The notes: a model not told the origin generated them from the letters alone. A stretch of 64,000 bases of DNA from Wohlfahrtiimonas larvae (GCF_039543665.1 NZ_BAABKE010000004.1:248001-312000); one strand, 5' to 3'. Positions 35,113 through 45,233 are shown, numbered from the stretch's first letter. A program made the numbers and translations.

Positions 35113-36387
35113 TTATACAAACATTCTTTGCAACATCGCCTTTTTCAAGCTTTGATAGCTTTCTAATTTCTTTTCATGCTGCGCTATTTGCTGATCCAAC
35201 TTCTGAAAAAATGCCCCAATCTTCTGCTGTTCTTCTATTTTTTTGGGTATTTGAATTTTCAACCTAGATAATGATCGCTGGCTCACTCCTGTTGCTGTAC
35301 CACCACTTGCCAAAGCTTGTAATTCTTTAACTACTTGATGAGAGCGCAATAAACATGCTAAAAAATCATCTGTAATTATCAATTCTTTAGTGATAAATGC
35401 TATTGTTCGTTGGCTTAAAATATATCCTCTATTATCTGGCACTTGAGCAACATTTCCCATAGGAGCTTCTGTTGTGAATAAAACTTGCCCTTTTCTTAAC
35501 TCTTTGCCATTCATCCATTTTTGATATAACTCATCATTGCCATAATGTGCATCAACATCAAAATCAATATAACCTTGTTTTACATTAAGTGCTGATAATG
35601 CTAAATAACCATTATTATCATCAGACCAACCTAGCCCTATTTTTAATGGAGTTCTGCCTCTAAAATCAATGATATCTTCGATTGTATCTAAAAAGTTAAA
35701 CTTGTCCCAATCCCCATTAAATCCATCAAAGCGCACTTTTGGCACTTTCTCGCCTTTTTGTGGGAACATCTTTTGCAACATAGCTTTTTTATAGTTTTGC
35801 GCTGTTTCCAATGCTTTTTGTTGCAATTCGATTACTTGATCGATTTTTTGGAAGAAATTCCCGATTTTAGTTTGTTCTTTTAATTCAGGAACACAAATTG
35901 GCATTTTTTGGAAAGTTGCCATTCCAATAGCAAAACGATCTGATCTAGCACCTTGATCACCATGAGTAAACATGAATTTGTGCCAATTAGTTGTAGAGAA
36001 ATAATGTTCTAAAAAATCAAAATTAATAATATGTGAATTAGGACGGAAAACAGAATATAAAGGTGACATAACTCCTGTACGACCTAATTTATTACGTTTA
36101 ATTGGTCCAACAGGTGCAAAATTCGATATTCTTGGGTTATATACAAAATCATTATCTTGGACAACGTAATAGTTATCTAAATTTGCTTCATTAGAAATAT
36201 CTTTATCAAAGAAATCTCTTTGATTAATAATTCCTCGCTCAGCAGAATTAGTAAATGTTTCAGTGACCTGATTATCCTTATTTTTTTCTTGAACACGAGA
36301 AGATATTTCACTCAATTTTTTCTTTTGCCAAGGATCAGAAAATCCTGAAAAACGGAGTTTTGGGATATGGGTTTCTGTTTTAGCCAT
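35113..36387 (-). CDS. hsdS: Type I restriction enzyme S subunit HsdS
   Basis: Specificity subunit. 424 residues with two target recognition domains, each preceded by a PKLRFxGF / PKVRFDGF segment and followed by a conserved helical spacer (EQTKIGNFFQKIDQVIELQQ near 190-210 and EEQQKIGAFFQKLDQQI near 375-395). The matching repeats allow TRD exchange. Start at 36387 because ATGGCTAA overlaps the end of hsdM and GGTGAT precedes it; the earlier ATG would read within hsdM. Recognition sequence cannot be predicted here. Confidence 0.9.
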   Translation of the reverse strand: MAKTETHIPKLRFSGFSDPWQKKKLSEISSRVQEKNKDNQVTETFTNSAERGIINQRDFFDKDISNEANLDNYYVVQDNDFVYNPRISNFAPVGPIKRNKLGRTGVMSPLYSVFRPNSHIINFDFLEHYFSTTNWHKFMFTHGDQGARSDRFAIGMATFQKMPICVPELKEQTKIGNFFQKIDQVIELQQKALETAQNYKKAMLQKMFPQKGEKVPKVRFDGFNGDWDKFNFLDTIEDIIDFRGRTPLKIGLGWSDDNNGYLALSALNVKQGYIDFDVDAHYGNDELYQKWMNGKELRKGQVLFTTEAPMGNVAQVPDNRGYILSQRTIAFITKELIITDDFLACLLRSHQVVKELQALASGGTATGVSQRSLSRLKIQIPKKIEEQQKIGAFFQKLDQQIAQHEKKLESYQSLKKAMLQRMFV

Positions 36388-37987
36388 TGTGATCACCTTT
36401 AAGGATTGCTTTAAAGGCTTCGAGTTCATCATTGGCTTCATTAGTTGTGCCAACCAATTCGCCAAGCATTGCAAATAACTCTTCTTCTGCTGTTTTTAAT
36501 TCCGCATTCACGCTGATCATATTCGCTGAAATATCCGCCAGCGGAATTTCAGGTTCAGCTTCAAATGTATCCACATAACGCGGAATATTGAGGTTAAACT
36601 CATTTTCCTCAATCTCTTCAAAGCTTGCCACATAGCTATATTTATCCATCGTTTTACGATTGACGTAAACATCCAAAATCTTAGCAATATTTGCTTCTGT
36701 CAAAATATTCTGCGTGCGAACCTTGTCAAATTCGCTAGATGCATCAATGAACAAAACATCTCGCTTATCATAATCCTTTTTCAAAACGATGATCGTTGTC
36801 GGAATGGATGTATTAAAAAAGATGTTGGAGGGTAAGCCAATCACCGCATAAATATGACCATTTTCTAACAAAATTTTACGAATTTTCTCTTCAGCACCAC
36901 CACGAAACAGAACGCCATGCGGTAAAACAATCGCCATTGTGCCATTAGATTTTAGATGATAAAAACCATGTAACAAAAAAGCAAAGTCTGCTTTCGACTT
37001 CGGTGCAAGTACGCCATAAGGCGCAAAACGCACATCATCCAAAAAGCCTTTTGCGGCACTCCAATCTGCTGAATATGGCGGATTCATCAAAACGCCATCA
37101 AAGTTTGTTGGCTCTTCTGTTGGCCAGTCATCATCTAATGTATCCGCATTATTCAAATATTGGTTAGCAATTGGCACACCATGGAGCATCAAATTCATGC
37201 GCGCTAAGTTATAAGTAGATGTATTGATCTCCTGCCCAAAATATTGAACAGTATTTGGTTCAGTTGTTTCTTTTTTAATATTCAACATCAAAGAACCTGA
37301 GCCCATTGTTGGGTCATATACGCTGAAGCCTTTTTGATCCTCTTTACCATGAATCACGATTTTAGTCATGAGTTCTGCAACAGGCTGTGGCGTATAGAAT
37401 TCCCCTGCTTTTTTCCCTGAATCTGAGGCAAATTGCCCGATCATATATTCATAAGCATCGCCCAAAATATCACCCGAATGCCCTGCAAAATCAATTTCTG
37501 CTAATTCCTTCATAATGCCTGAAATAGTTTCATTTTGCTTTTGTGGTGTTGAGCCCAATTTACGAGAATAAAGATCTATGTCTTGAAACAAATTGGCAAA
37601 AGCATCGGCTGATTGCTCTATATTACGAAAACCCTGCTGTAAACTTTCTAATTGAAAAGATTGGCTGTGTACCTCATTGATCAACTGCGTAAATGTATAT
37701 TGTGGTTCGATCACATAGGAAAACTCATCTTTCAAGGCATCTTTTAAATCTTCATGAATCTCAGGATCATGATAAGCCTCTGCATAAATTGCCTGTGCTT
37801 GCGTTAGATTTTCAGCCTTTTCTTCTAATTGATCCACTGCATAATGGAGCATTTTATCGGATAAATATTTATAAAAAATAATGCCTAATAAATAGTTCTT
37901 ATATTCATTGGCATCCATTTTTGACCGCAAAATATCGGCAGATGCCCATAATGCGCTGTATAAAGATTTAGAGTTTTGCTCTGACAT
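36380..37987 (-). CDS. hsdM: Type I restriction enzyme M subunit HsdM
   Basis: DNA adenine methylase subunit. 535 residues. The SAM-binding motif I is DPTMGSGSLML, and the catalytic motif IV is GVLMNPPYSADW (NPPY, N6-adenine type). An N-terminal helical domain (residues 1-170) and PGxF-like GEFYTPQPVAEL before motif I are typical. Start at 37987; an upstream ATG at 38056 lacks a good ribosome site. First gene of the locus: hsdM-hsdS-nuclease-A-B-hsdR-72aa. Confidence 0.93.
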   Translation of the reverse strand: MSEQNSKSLYSALWASADILRSKMDANEYKNYLLGIIFYKYLSDKMLHYAVDQLEEKAENLTQAQAIYAEAYHDPEIHEDLKDALKDEFSYVIEPQYTFTQLINEVHSQSFQLESLQQGFRNIEQSADAFANLFQDIDLYSRKLGSTPQKQNETISGIMKELAEIDFAGHSGDILGDAYEYMIGQFASDSGKKAGEFYTPQPVAELMTKIVIHGKEDQKGFSVYDPTMGSGSLMLNIKKETTEPNTVQYFGQEINTSTYNLARMNLMLHGVPIANQYLNNADTLDDDWPTEEPTNFDGVLMNPPYSADWSAAKGFLDDVRFAPYGVLAPKSKADFAFLLHGFYHLKSNGTMAIVLPHGVLFRGGAEEKIRKILLENGHIYAVIGLPSNIFFNTSIPTTIIVLKKDYDKRDVLFIDASSEFDKVRTQNILTEANIAKILDVYVNRKTMDKYSYVASFEEIEENEFNLNIPRYVDTFEAEPEIPLADISANMISVNAELKTAEEELFAMLGELVGTTNEANDELEAFKAILKGDHNG

Positions 37988-38189
37988 AATCAATCCATCA
38001 TTGTGTTCATTAATATGGGAAAGGATTCTAGCAGATTTAATAGATGTCATAGGCAATTACTAAGTATAAAACCAATCTTTATGATGATTTAAAGTTTATA
38101 TGCTAACCAATCAATAATTGCTAAAGAAGTTAAACTCTTTCATATTAAAAACTGCATAAAATAATAATATTATAAGAGGGGAAATAACA

Positions 38190-39359
38190 GTGATACTACA
38201 GCAGCTCAAAGAATGGTTAGCTGAAGCCACTACCATTCGACAACAATTTCATTCATACCCTGAACTAGGATTTCAAGAACATAAAACACAACAAAAAATT
38301 ATAGAGTTACTAAAAAAATATGGCGTTGAACACATTGATACTCGTTTTGGAAAAACTGGGGTAATCGCTGTGATCAAAGGCAATCGATCAGGTTCATCCA
38401 TAGGATTACGTGCAGATATGGACGCATTGCCCATTCAAGAAAATAATACTTTTAATCATAAATCACAAATTCATAACCAAATGCATGGCTGCGGCCATGA
38501 TGGCCATACAACTATGTTATTAATGGCTGCTAAATATTTAGCATTGCATAGAGATTTTTCAGGACAGGCAGTGTTATTTTTTCAGCCCGCAGAAGAAGGC
38601 TTGGGTGGTGCTGAAACTATGGTCGTTACAGAAAAAGTTTTAGAACATTATCCTGTTGATGCCATCTATGCACTACATAATTGGCCTAATCTGCCTGTAG
38701 GTACCTTTGCATTTCGTAAGAAAAATATTATGGCAAGCTCTGACCGCTTATTTATCACTATTAAAGGTAAAAGTGGGCACGCAGGTTTACCGCATAGATC
38801 ACAAGACCCTTTATTAGTCGCCACACATATTTACCAAGGAATTCAAGGGCTTGTTAGTAGAACTTTTAACCCTTTAGACCCTGTGGTGATTTCTATTACA
38901 CAAATTCATGCAGGCCAAACAAACAATGTTATTGCAGATGAAGCCAAAATGTCTGGTACATTTAGAACACATTCTCATGAAGTTCGTAATGATTTGATTA
39001 AAAAATTACAATTACTCGTCGAAAATATAGGCAAAGCTTTTGATATGGAGGCAATCTTTGAATTGGGGCAGATACATCATCCCGTAACCATTAATACAGA
39101 TCTAGAAACAGACATTGCCATCACTGCTGCGAGTGCGATTGTGGGAAAAGAAAATGTCATCACAGATATTACACCAATGATGACAGCAGAGGATTTCTCT
39201 CATTTCTTAGTACATTGTCAAGGTTGTTATGGATTCATAGGCAATGGCACTGAAGCACCTTATAATTCAGACTTACACAATTCATTTTATGATTTTAATG
39301 ATGCCATCATTCCTTATGGCGCTTCATATTTTGTAAAAATCATACATGCTTATCAATAA
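38190..39359 (+). CDS. M20 family amidohydrolase (hippurate/p-aminobenzoyl-glutamate hydrolase type)
   Basis: 389 residues. Zinc-binding residues appear in HGCGHDGHTTML (with the D-C/H pattern), QPAEEGLGGAETM (Glu pair), and LHNW; the C-terminal His is in YNSDLHNSFYDF. The small dimerisation domain lies in the middle (residues 180-290). Start is GTG at 38190, preceded by AGAGGGGAA. It is followed by an AbgT transporter, so p-aminobenzoyl-glutamate or another aminoacyl amide is a likely substrate, as in abgAB-abgT. Confidence 0.87.
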   Translation: MILQQLKEWLAEATTIRQQFHSYPELGFQEHKTQQKIIELLKKYGVEHIDTRFGKTGVIAVIKGNRSGSSIGLRADMDALPIQENNTFNHKSQIHNQMHGCGHDGHTTMLLMAAKYLALHRDFSGQAVLFFQPAEEGLGGAETMVVTEKVLEHYPVDAIYALHNWPNLPVGTFAFRKKNIMASSDRLFITIKGKSGHAGLPHRSQDPLLVATHIYQGIQGLVSRTFNPLDPVVISITQIHAGQTNNVIADEAKMSGTFRTHSHEVRNDLIKKLQLLVENIGKAFDMEAIFELGQIHHPVTINTDLETDIAITAASAIVGKENVITDITPMMTAEDFSHFLVHCQGCYGFIGNGTEAPYNSDLHNSFYDFNDAIIPYGASYFVKIIHAYQ

Positions 39360-39414
39360 AACTATTAATAAATTATTATAAATATCCTCGCCTATTTAAT
39401 CTAAGGAGAGCATT

Positions 39415-40911
39415 ATGACAACACTTAACAATCATAAAGGGTGGTTTGATCGCCTAGAATCCTTTGGTAATAAAATCCCACATCCTCTATTTCTATTCAG
39501 TACACTTTGTCTCATTATCGCCGTTACATCTTGGATACTGAGCTTTTTTAATCCTCAATTAGTTCATCCAACAACTGAAAAAATTGTGACTGTTCGAAGC
39601 ATTATCAGCAGTGAAGGTTTAGTTTATATTCTAGAATCAACCATTAATAATTTTATTAATTTTAAACCCTTAGGTTTAGTCTTATCAATGATGATAGCAG
39701 TAGGATTAATGGAAGAAATCGGACTAGCAGGCGCAGCCATTAAGTCTGTCCTACTCAATGCACCCAAGAAATTTGTTACTATGACTATTTTTTTCGTTGG
39801 CATTATTGGAAATCTTGCATCAGATGCCGCTTTTGTCCTCATCCCACCTTTGGCAGGTATTATCTTTGCTGCAACTAAACGTAATCCAATTGTTGGAATA
39901 TGTACAGGTTTTGTTGCTGTAGCTGCAGGTTTTACAGCCAATATTTTCATTGCGGGTACAGATGTTTTATTATCTAGTGTTACAAACGAAGTACTAACCA
40001 CAGTATCTGATCAAACCATTACGCCTGCTGCTAATTGGTATTTCATGTTGGTATCTGTGCCATTTATCATGATCATTGGCACATGGATTACTGAAAAGAT
40101 GATTGAACCTCGTTTCCCTGTATCAGAAGCAAAAATAACACAAAATACTGAAGAAACGTACAAACTTTCTAGAATTGAACTACGCGCTGTCAAAATAACA
40201 GGTATTTATGCTGTAGTATTTAACATAGCTTTATTACTCATGATCTTACCTGAAAACTCGCCATTACGTAATTCTACTGGAGGATTAGTACCATCACCAT
40301 TTTTAAATGGCATGATTCCGATCATTATGCTATTTTTTATCAGTTGTTCACTTGTATATGGATTTCTAGCAAAAAAAATCACAAAAATGGATGACATTCC
40401 TGCCATCATGACTAGATCATTAAAGAATGTTGGCGGTTACATTATTCTGGTTTTCTTTGTTGCGCAATTTATTGCTTGGTTTAATTGGACCAATCTATCA
40501 CTTTATTTAGCTATTGGCGGTGCTAACTTGCTTTCTGCCATAGAAATACCGAATACTTTCATGCTAATTTTATTAATAATACTCTCAGCATTAATTAATT
40601 TAATCATTTTCAGTGGCTCTGCACAATGGGCGCTGATGGCTCCTGTCTTTATTCCACTATTTGTTTTATTAGGCATGGAACCTTCCGCAATTCAGATGGC
40701 TTATAGAATTGGCGACTCAACTACTAATGTTATATCACCAACTAACCCATATCTACCTATGATATTAGCGATGATTGCTCAATATAATCCTAAGTTCAAA
40801 TTTGGTACATTTTTATCCATAATGATGCCATACGCACTGATTTTATTGACATCATGGAGTATTTTATTCTTAATCTATTATAACTTAGGGTTACCTTTAG
40901 GCCCTGCATAA
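39415..40911 (+). CDS. AbgT family transporter
   Basis: 498-residue inner-membrane protein with about twelve helices. The AbgT start pattern (FDRLESFGNKIPHPLFLF) and the block IGDSTTNVISPTNPYLPMIL in the C-terminal half are recognisable. E. coli AbgT imports p-aminobenzoyl-glutamate; other members export sulfonamides. Its neighbour the M20 hydrolase favours import of an amide for cleavage. A terminator follows. Confidence 0.88.
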   Translation: MTTLNNHKGWFDRLESFGNKIPHPLFLFSTLCLIIAVTSWILSFFNPQLVHPTTEKIVTVRSIISSEGLVYILESTINNFINFKPLGLVLSMMIAVGLMEEIGLAGAAIKSVLLNAPKKFVTMTIFFVGIIGNLASDAAFVLIPPLAGIIFAATKRNPIVGICTGFVAVAAGFTANIFIAGTDVLLSSVTNEVLTTVSDQTITPAANWYFMLVSVPFIMIIGTWITEKMIEPRFPVSEAKITQNTEETYKLSRIELRAVKITGIYAVVFNIALLLMILPENSPLRNSTGGLVPSPFLNGMIPIIMLFFISCSLVYGFLAKKITKMDDIPAIMTRSLKNVGGYIILVFFVAQFIAWFNWTNLSLYLAIGGANLLSAIEIPNTFMLILLIILSALINLIIFSGSAQWALMAPVFIPLFVLLGMEPSAIQMAYRIGDSTTNVISPTNPYLPMILAMIAQYNPKFKFGTFLSIMMPYALILLTSWSILFLIYYNLGLPLGPA

Positions 40912-40920
40912 TGCACTAAA

Positions 40921-40945
40921 AAAAGAGGATCAATGATCCTCTTTT
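40921..40945. terminator. Terminator between convergent abgT-like and ddc genes
   Basis: Stem AAAAGAGGATC / GATCCTCTTTT with short loop, flanked by an A run before and T run after. Works in both directions. Confidence 0.8.
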
Positions 40946-40970
40946 CAATACTCGCAATGATTAATTAAAA

Positions 40971-42503
40971 TTAAGCAATTGGTGGAGTATATGTACCATT
41001 CGCGATGGAATCTTTAATACGATCAGCTTCTGCTTGCACTAGCGACAAGAGATTTTGAACATTTTCCAAAGTTGCGATTGGGCTTAATGTTGTCATTTTT
41101 AATGATTGAACATCACCAACTTTTGTTACGCCGATATTTGCTTCACCACGTGCAAATAGTTCATCTGCCACGTTTTGATTCAAATTATCCACGAACTCAA
41201 CAGGATAACCTTCAGGCACAACGCGAAATAACACTGATGCAAATTGTGGTTCAACCAACAATTCTAAGCCATTGGTTGCTTTAATATAATCCGCAACATC
41301 ACGTGTTAGTTTCACGCCATGATCAATCATTGAGCCATATAGCTCTTCACCCAATGCTTCCACTGTCATCCATAATTTCAACGCATCAAAACGGCGCGTT
41401 GTTTGTAAGGATTTAGACACAAGATTCGGCACGCCATGCTCTTCATCATAAGCTGAGTTTAAATATTCAGCTTCATAATGCATGTAACGATAGTTTGCTT
41501 CATCTTTCAGTAAGAAAGCACCACATGAAATGGTTTGGAAATAATGCTTATGGAAATCCAATGTCACAGAATCAGACAACTCCAAGCCATCCAACATTGC
41601 GCGATATTCATTCGACAAAATTAAAGCGCCTCCCCAAGCTGCATCAATGTGCATCCAAGCATCATATTGATCAGCAATGTTTCGGATCTCTTTCATTGGG
41701 TCGATTGCACCCGCATCTGTTGTGCCTGCTGTTGCCACGATACATGCCACGATTTTGCCATCAGCTTTGAGGTCAGCCATTGTTTTTGCTAATGCGGCAG
41801 TATCGATCTGTGCATCGCTATTTACAGGAACCGTCACAACTGATTGAAAGCCCATGCCCATCATTGCTAGATTTTTCTGGACAGAAAAATGCGCATTTTC
41901 AGAACATACGAATTTCACATTGCGCATTGCATCTGACGGAATACCATCACGCTGAACAGACCAAGGTTTACCGTTGTCATCTTTCCAGTTTTTAGCAATA
42001 CACGCATCGCGCGCTAATAAAATACCCATCAAGTTGGATTGCGTGCCACCTGATGTGAATACGCCAGCTTGCCCTTCTCCATAACCAACTTTTTGACGAA
42101 GCCAATCAATCAATTGCACTTCCATCAATGATCCTGCTGGGCTTTGATCCCATGAATCCATTGATTGGTTAGTGGCATTGATTAATACTTCAGCAATTTG
42201 GCTTGTGACCATTGTTGGGCAATGTAAGTGCGCCAAAGAGTGAGGATGATGAACTTTTAAGCTTTTATTTAAGAAAAGTTCCACCATGCGATCCAATGAC
42301 TTTTGTACGCCCATACCTTCTTTAGAAGGTTGAAACGCAATTTCTTTGCGGAGCGCTTTAATGCTGCCGCCCGTGTACATTTTTTCGTTTTGCAACCATG
42401 CAGAAACAGCTTCCACTGCTTCGCCCATCGCTGACTGATAGTCAGCGATGGATTGTGCATCATTGCAGAACAATGCTTTACGGTGTTCTGCAAAATCAGC
42501 CAT
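40971..42503 (-). CDS. ddc: L-2,4-diaminobutyrate decarboxylase
   Basis: PLP enzyme that makes 1,3-diaminopropane from L-2,4-diaminobutyrate. 510 residues of the group II decarboxylase family. PLP-binding blocks are HIDAAWGGALIL and SVTLDFHKHYFQ, with the Schiff-base Lys in HKHYF. FTSGGTQSNLMGILLARD is the typical N-terminal loop. Begins 2 bp after the dat stop, forming the dat-ddc operon found in Acinetobacter and Haemophilus. Confidence 0.92.
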   Translation of the reverse strand: MADFAEHRKALFCNDAQSIADYQSAMGEAVEAVSAWLQNEKMYTGGSIKALRKEIAFQPSKEGMGVQKSLDRMVELFLNKSLKVHHPHSLAHLHCPTMVTSQIAEVLINATNQSMDSWDQSPAGSLMEVQLIDWLRQKVGYGEGQAGVFTSGGTQSNLMGILLARDACIAKNWKDDNGKPWSVQRDGIPSDAMRNVKFVCSENAHFSVQKNLAMMGMGFQSVVTVPVNSDAQIDTAALAKTMADLKADGKIVACIVATAGTTDAGAIDPMKEIRNIADQYDAWMHIDAAWGGALILSNEYRAMLDGLELSDSVTLDFHKHYFQTISCGAFLLKDEANYRYMHYEAEYLNSAYDEEHGVPNLVSKSLQTTRRFDALKLWMTVEALGEELYGSMIDHGVKLTRDVADYIKATNGLELLVEPQFASVLFRVVPEGYPVEFVDNLNQNVADELFARGEANIGVTKVGDVQSLKMTTLSPIATLENVQNLLSLVQAEADRIKDSIANGTYTPPIA

Positions 42504-42505
42504 CT

Positions 42506-43879
42506 TTAAGCTCCTCTCACCATTGTTAATGCTTCCGCGACTGCTTTCTTAAAGCGAGCAATCACTTCTTCACACTCAGCTTGAGTAATAATCAATGGGC
42601 ACAATAAACGAATCACTGTACCGTTACGGCCGCCTTTCTCTAACAATAATTTGTTATTGAAACATGCCGTTTGGATCGCTGCTGACAATTGAGAATCGCC
42701 TGGGAATAATCCCATATGATCTTTTTGTTTTGTTTCATCAACAATTTCTATGCCGATCATCAAACCACGACCACGCACATTGCCAATGCATGGGAATTCT
42801 TTAGATAAATTTTTCAATTCAGCTTGTAAGAAATCACCACGTTCTTGTGCATTTTGTGCCAAGTTTTGTTCTTTGATCATTTTGATGGTTGCTAAACCTG
42901 TTGCCATAGCCAGTTGATTGCCACGGAAGGTTCCAGTATGACCCGCTGGCTGCCAAGCATCAAACTTACGTTTAATACCTAAAACTGCCAAAGGCAAACT
43001 ACCGCCCACCGCTTTTGACATCACAATGATGTCAGGCTTAATACCTGCATGTTCAAAAGCAAACATCTTTCCAGAACGTCCAAAACCTGCTTGAACTTCA
43101 TCCAGAATTAACACAATGTCGTGCTTTTGAGTGACTTCACGGATTTTCTTTAACCATTTTACAGGTGCTGTTACAACGCCACCTTCCCCTTGAATTGCTT
43201 CAAGAATCACAGCTGCCGGCTTTGTTACGCCGCTTTCGACATCTTCAATGAAGTTTTCAAAATAATATGTCAAAGCATCCACACCAGCATCTCCGCCTAA
43301 ACCTAGCGGGCAGCGATATTCATGCGGATATGGCATAAATTGCACACCTGGCATTAAACCGTTCACTGCATTTTTTGCAGAAAGGTTGCCTGTTACGGAT
43401 AAAGATCCATGAGTCATACCATGGAAACCACCTGAAAAACTGATAATGGTATTACGACCCGTATAAGTTTTTGCAAGCTTCATTGCTGCTTCTGTTCCAT
43501 CTGCACCAGACGGTCCACAAAACTGTAAGCAATACTCTTCTTTGCCTCCCGGCAATTGTTCAAGTAATGCTTCAGTAAAAGCATCCTTTAAAGGCGTTGT
43601 TAAATCTAAAGTATGTAGTGGCAAACCACTTGTTAAAGTATCTTGGATACTTTTAATAACCACAGGATGATTATGGCCTAATGCCAATGTTCCTGCCCCA
43701 GCTAAACAATCTAGGTACTTAGTACCTTCCACATCGGTAACCCAACAACCTAAGGCTTCCGCTATCACCAACGGCAATTTGCGTGGATAGCTACGAACAT
43801 TGGATTCCATCTGACTTTGGCGAGCCAAATAGTATTCGTTGGAAGGATTAGTGGCAGGGTTTACAGAAAAAACGCTCAT
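42506..43879 (-). CDS. dat: Diaminobutyrate-2-oxoglutarate transaminase
   Basis: Class III aminotransferase that makes L-2,4-diaminobutyrate from aspartate semialdehyde. 457 residues. Blocks are QFCGPSGADGTEAAMKLAK, ILDEVQAGFGRSGKMFAF (PLP Asp) and MSKAVGGSLPLAVL with the PLP Lys. Feeds Ddc. The 376-bp region upstream carries a structured leader (43918-44015). Confidence 0.93.
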   Translation of the reverse strand: MSVFSVNPATNPSNEYYLARQSQMESNVRSYPRKLPLVIAEALGCWVTDVEGTKYLDCLAGAGTLALGHNHPVVIKSIQDTLTSGLPLHTLDLTTPLKDAFTEALLEQLPGGKEEYCLQFCGPSGADGTEAAMKLAKTYTGRNTIISFSGGFHGMTHGSLSVTGNLSAKNAVNGLMPGVQFMPYPHEYRCPLGLGGDAGVDALTYYFENFIEDVESGVTKPAAVILEAIQGEGGVVTAPVKWLKKIREVTQKHDIVLILDEVQAGFGRSGKMFAFEHAGIKPDIIVMSKAVGGSLPLAVLGIKRKFDAWQPAGHTGTFRGNQLAMATGLATIKMIKEQNLAQNAQERGDFLQAELKNLSKEFPCIGNVRGRGLMIGIEIVDETKQKDHMGLFPGDSQLSAAIQTACFNNKLLLEKGGRNGTVIRLLCPLIITQAECEEVIARFKKAVAEALTMVRGA

Positions 43880-43917
43880 ATCGAATTACCATCTCTGATA
43901 GGGTTTTGAAAGAAAAT

Positions 43918-44015
43918 AAGTCTGGTGACTTGCGGTCCTTTGACTCGGTGCTTTATATAACTTGGTGGATGACGTGTTTGTCCATCGCAACCAAGAAAAC
44001 GGATAATACAGACTT
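43918..44015 (-). promoter_or_regulatory. Structured RNA leader before dat, candidate cis-regulator
   Basis: On the minus strand this 98-base element is closed by a perfect 7-bp helix (AAGTCTG / CAGACTT). Inside is a second helix CTTGGT / ACCAAG that continues as GAT-GAC / GTC-ATC with one bulge. It ends 38 bases before the dat start, inside the 5' UTR. The fold is seen by eye; no known riboswitch class (lysine, glutamine, guanidine, SAM) matched its conserved bases. The rest of the 43880-44255 gap holds an AT-rich spacer, a GC-rich palindrome at about 44038-44052 and the MetR box. Confidence 0.45.
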
Positions 44016-44149
44016 TTTAATTAAAAAAAACATTTTTCGGCCCTAGGGGCTCTAAAACTCATTTAAAAAATATATCGATAAAAAATAATGTCTTAAATCA
44101 GCCTTTTATATTTTTCTTAATATCACAAAAAAGCAAATCATCCTATTCA

Positions 44150-44162
44150 TGAATAAGATTCA
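44150..44162 (+). promoter_or_regulatory. MetR-type box upstream of mesX
   Basis: TGAA-TAAGA-TTCA matches the MetR consensus TGAA-N5-TTCA exactly, and the outer bases extend the palindrome. It lies about 94 bp before the mesX start. MetR activates methionine synthase genes in gammaproteobacteria, so the location suits the downstream genes. Confidence 0.5.
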
Positions 44163-44255
44163 TGTTTATATGAAATCAAATCATTTTTATTCATAGACTG
44201 ACTTATATATAAATACATATATGTTTTATGTTAATAAATTTAAGGATCACATACT

Positions 44256-45233
44256 ATGAGTCAGACTTTTCTCACATCCATTAAAAGCATCCCTTTTGAT
44301 GAAAATTATCATCCATCTGGTAATACTCGCCTCACAACTAACTTTGCAAACTTAGCAAGAGGTGAAAACAGACAAGAAAATTTACGCAAAACATTGCAAA
44401 TGATTAATAATCGTTTCAACTCATTAGCAACTTGGGATAATCCTAAAGGCGATCGCTATTCTATTGAAGTATCCATTATTTCCGTAGATTTAGACGTTGA
44501 AGGTAATGGCAAAAGCTTCCCAACAATAGAAGTATTGCAAACAACAATCGTTGATCATAAAACTAATGAACGCATTGCTGGCATGCCCGGCCATAGCTTT
44601 TCATCGTATGTTCGTGACTATGATTTCAGCGTATTGCTACTGGACCATAATAAAGGTCAAGAGACTTTCAGCGTGCCTGAAAATTTTGGTAACTTACACG
44701 GCAAGCTATTTAAGTCATTCATCAACTCAGATGATTACAAAACTAGATTCAATAAAGCTCCTGCCATCTGTTTGAGCGTTGCAACCACTAGAACTTATCA
44801 TAGAACAGCCAATAAACACCCTATTTTAGGGGTTGAATATCAACAAAATGATTATTCATTAACAGATGAATATTTCAAAAAAATGGGCTTAAAAGTTCGT
44901 TATTTTATGCCTGAAAACAGCACAGCACCTTTGGCTTTCTATTTCTCTGGTGATTTATTGAGTGATTATACAGATCTTGAATTGATCAGCTTGATCAGCA
45001 CGATGGAAACATTCCAAAAAATCTATCGCCCTGAAATTTACAATACGAATTCAGTGGCAGGTCAATGTTATCAACCTAGCTTAAATTACCAAGATTATTC
45101 ATTAACACAAATTGTCTATGATCGCGATGAACGCAATCAATTAGCCGTGAAACAAGGAAAATTTACTGAAGAGCACTTCATTAAACCCTACAAAAATATT
45201 TTGGAACAATGGGCTGCTAGCTCTGCACTTTAA
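44256..45233 (+). CDS. mesX: MesX, DUF1852 protein for methionine synthesis
   Basis: 325 residues of DUF1852. The start SQTFLTSIKSIPFDENYHPS and GMPGHSFSSYVRDYDFSV are typical. In bacteria with the MesD methionine synthase this protein is encoded beside it and is needed for its activity; an oxygenase-like role has been proposed. AAGGA precedes the ATG. An 87-bp gap with a hairpin separates it from mesD. The link to MesD is from established work on folate-independent methionine synthases; I infer it here from gene order. Confidence 0.86.
   Translation: MSQTFLTSIKSIPFDENYHPSGNTRLTTNFANLARGENRQENLRKTLQMINNRFNSLATWDNPKGDRYSIEVSIISVDLDVEGNGKSFPTIEVLQTTIVDHKTNERIAGMPGHSFSSYVRDYDFSVLLLDHNKGQETFSVPENFGNLHGKLFKSFINSDDYKTRFNKAPAICLSVATTRTYHRTANKHPILGVEYQQNDYSLTDEYFKKMGLKVRYFMPENSTAPLAFYFSGDLLSDYTDLELISLISTMETFQKIYRPEIYNTNSVAGQCYQPSLNYQDYSLTQIVYDRDERNQLAVKQGKFTEEHFIKPYKNILEQWAASSAL

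Noticed and set aside
43880..44255. Known lysine, SAM or guanidine riboswitch before dat
   Set aside because: None of the conserved core bases I know for these classes is present, so I only call an unknown structured leader.
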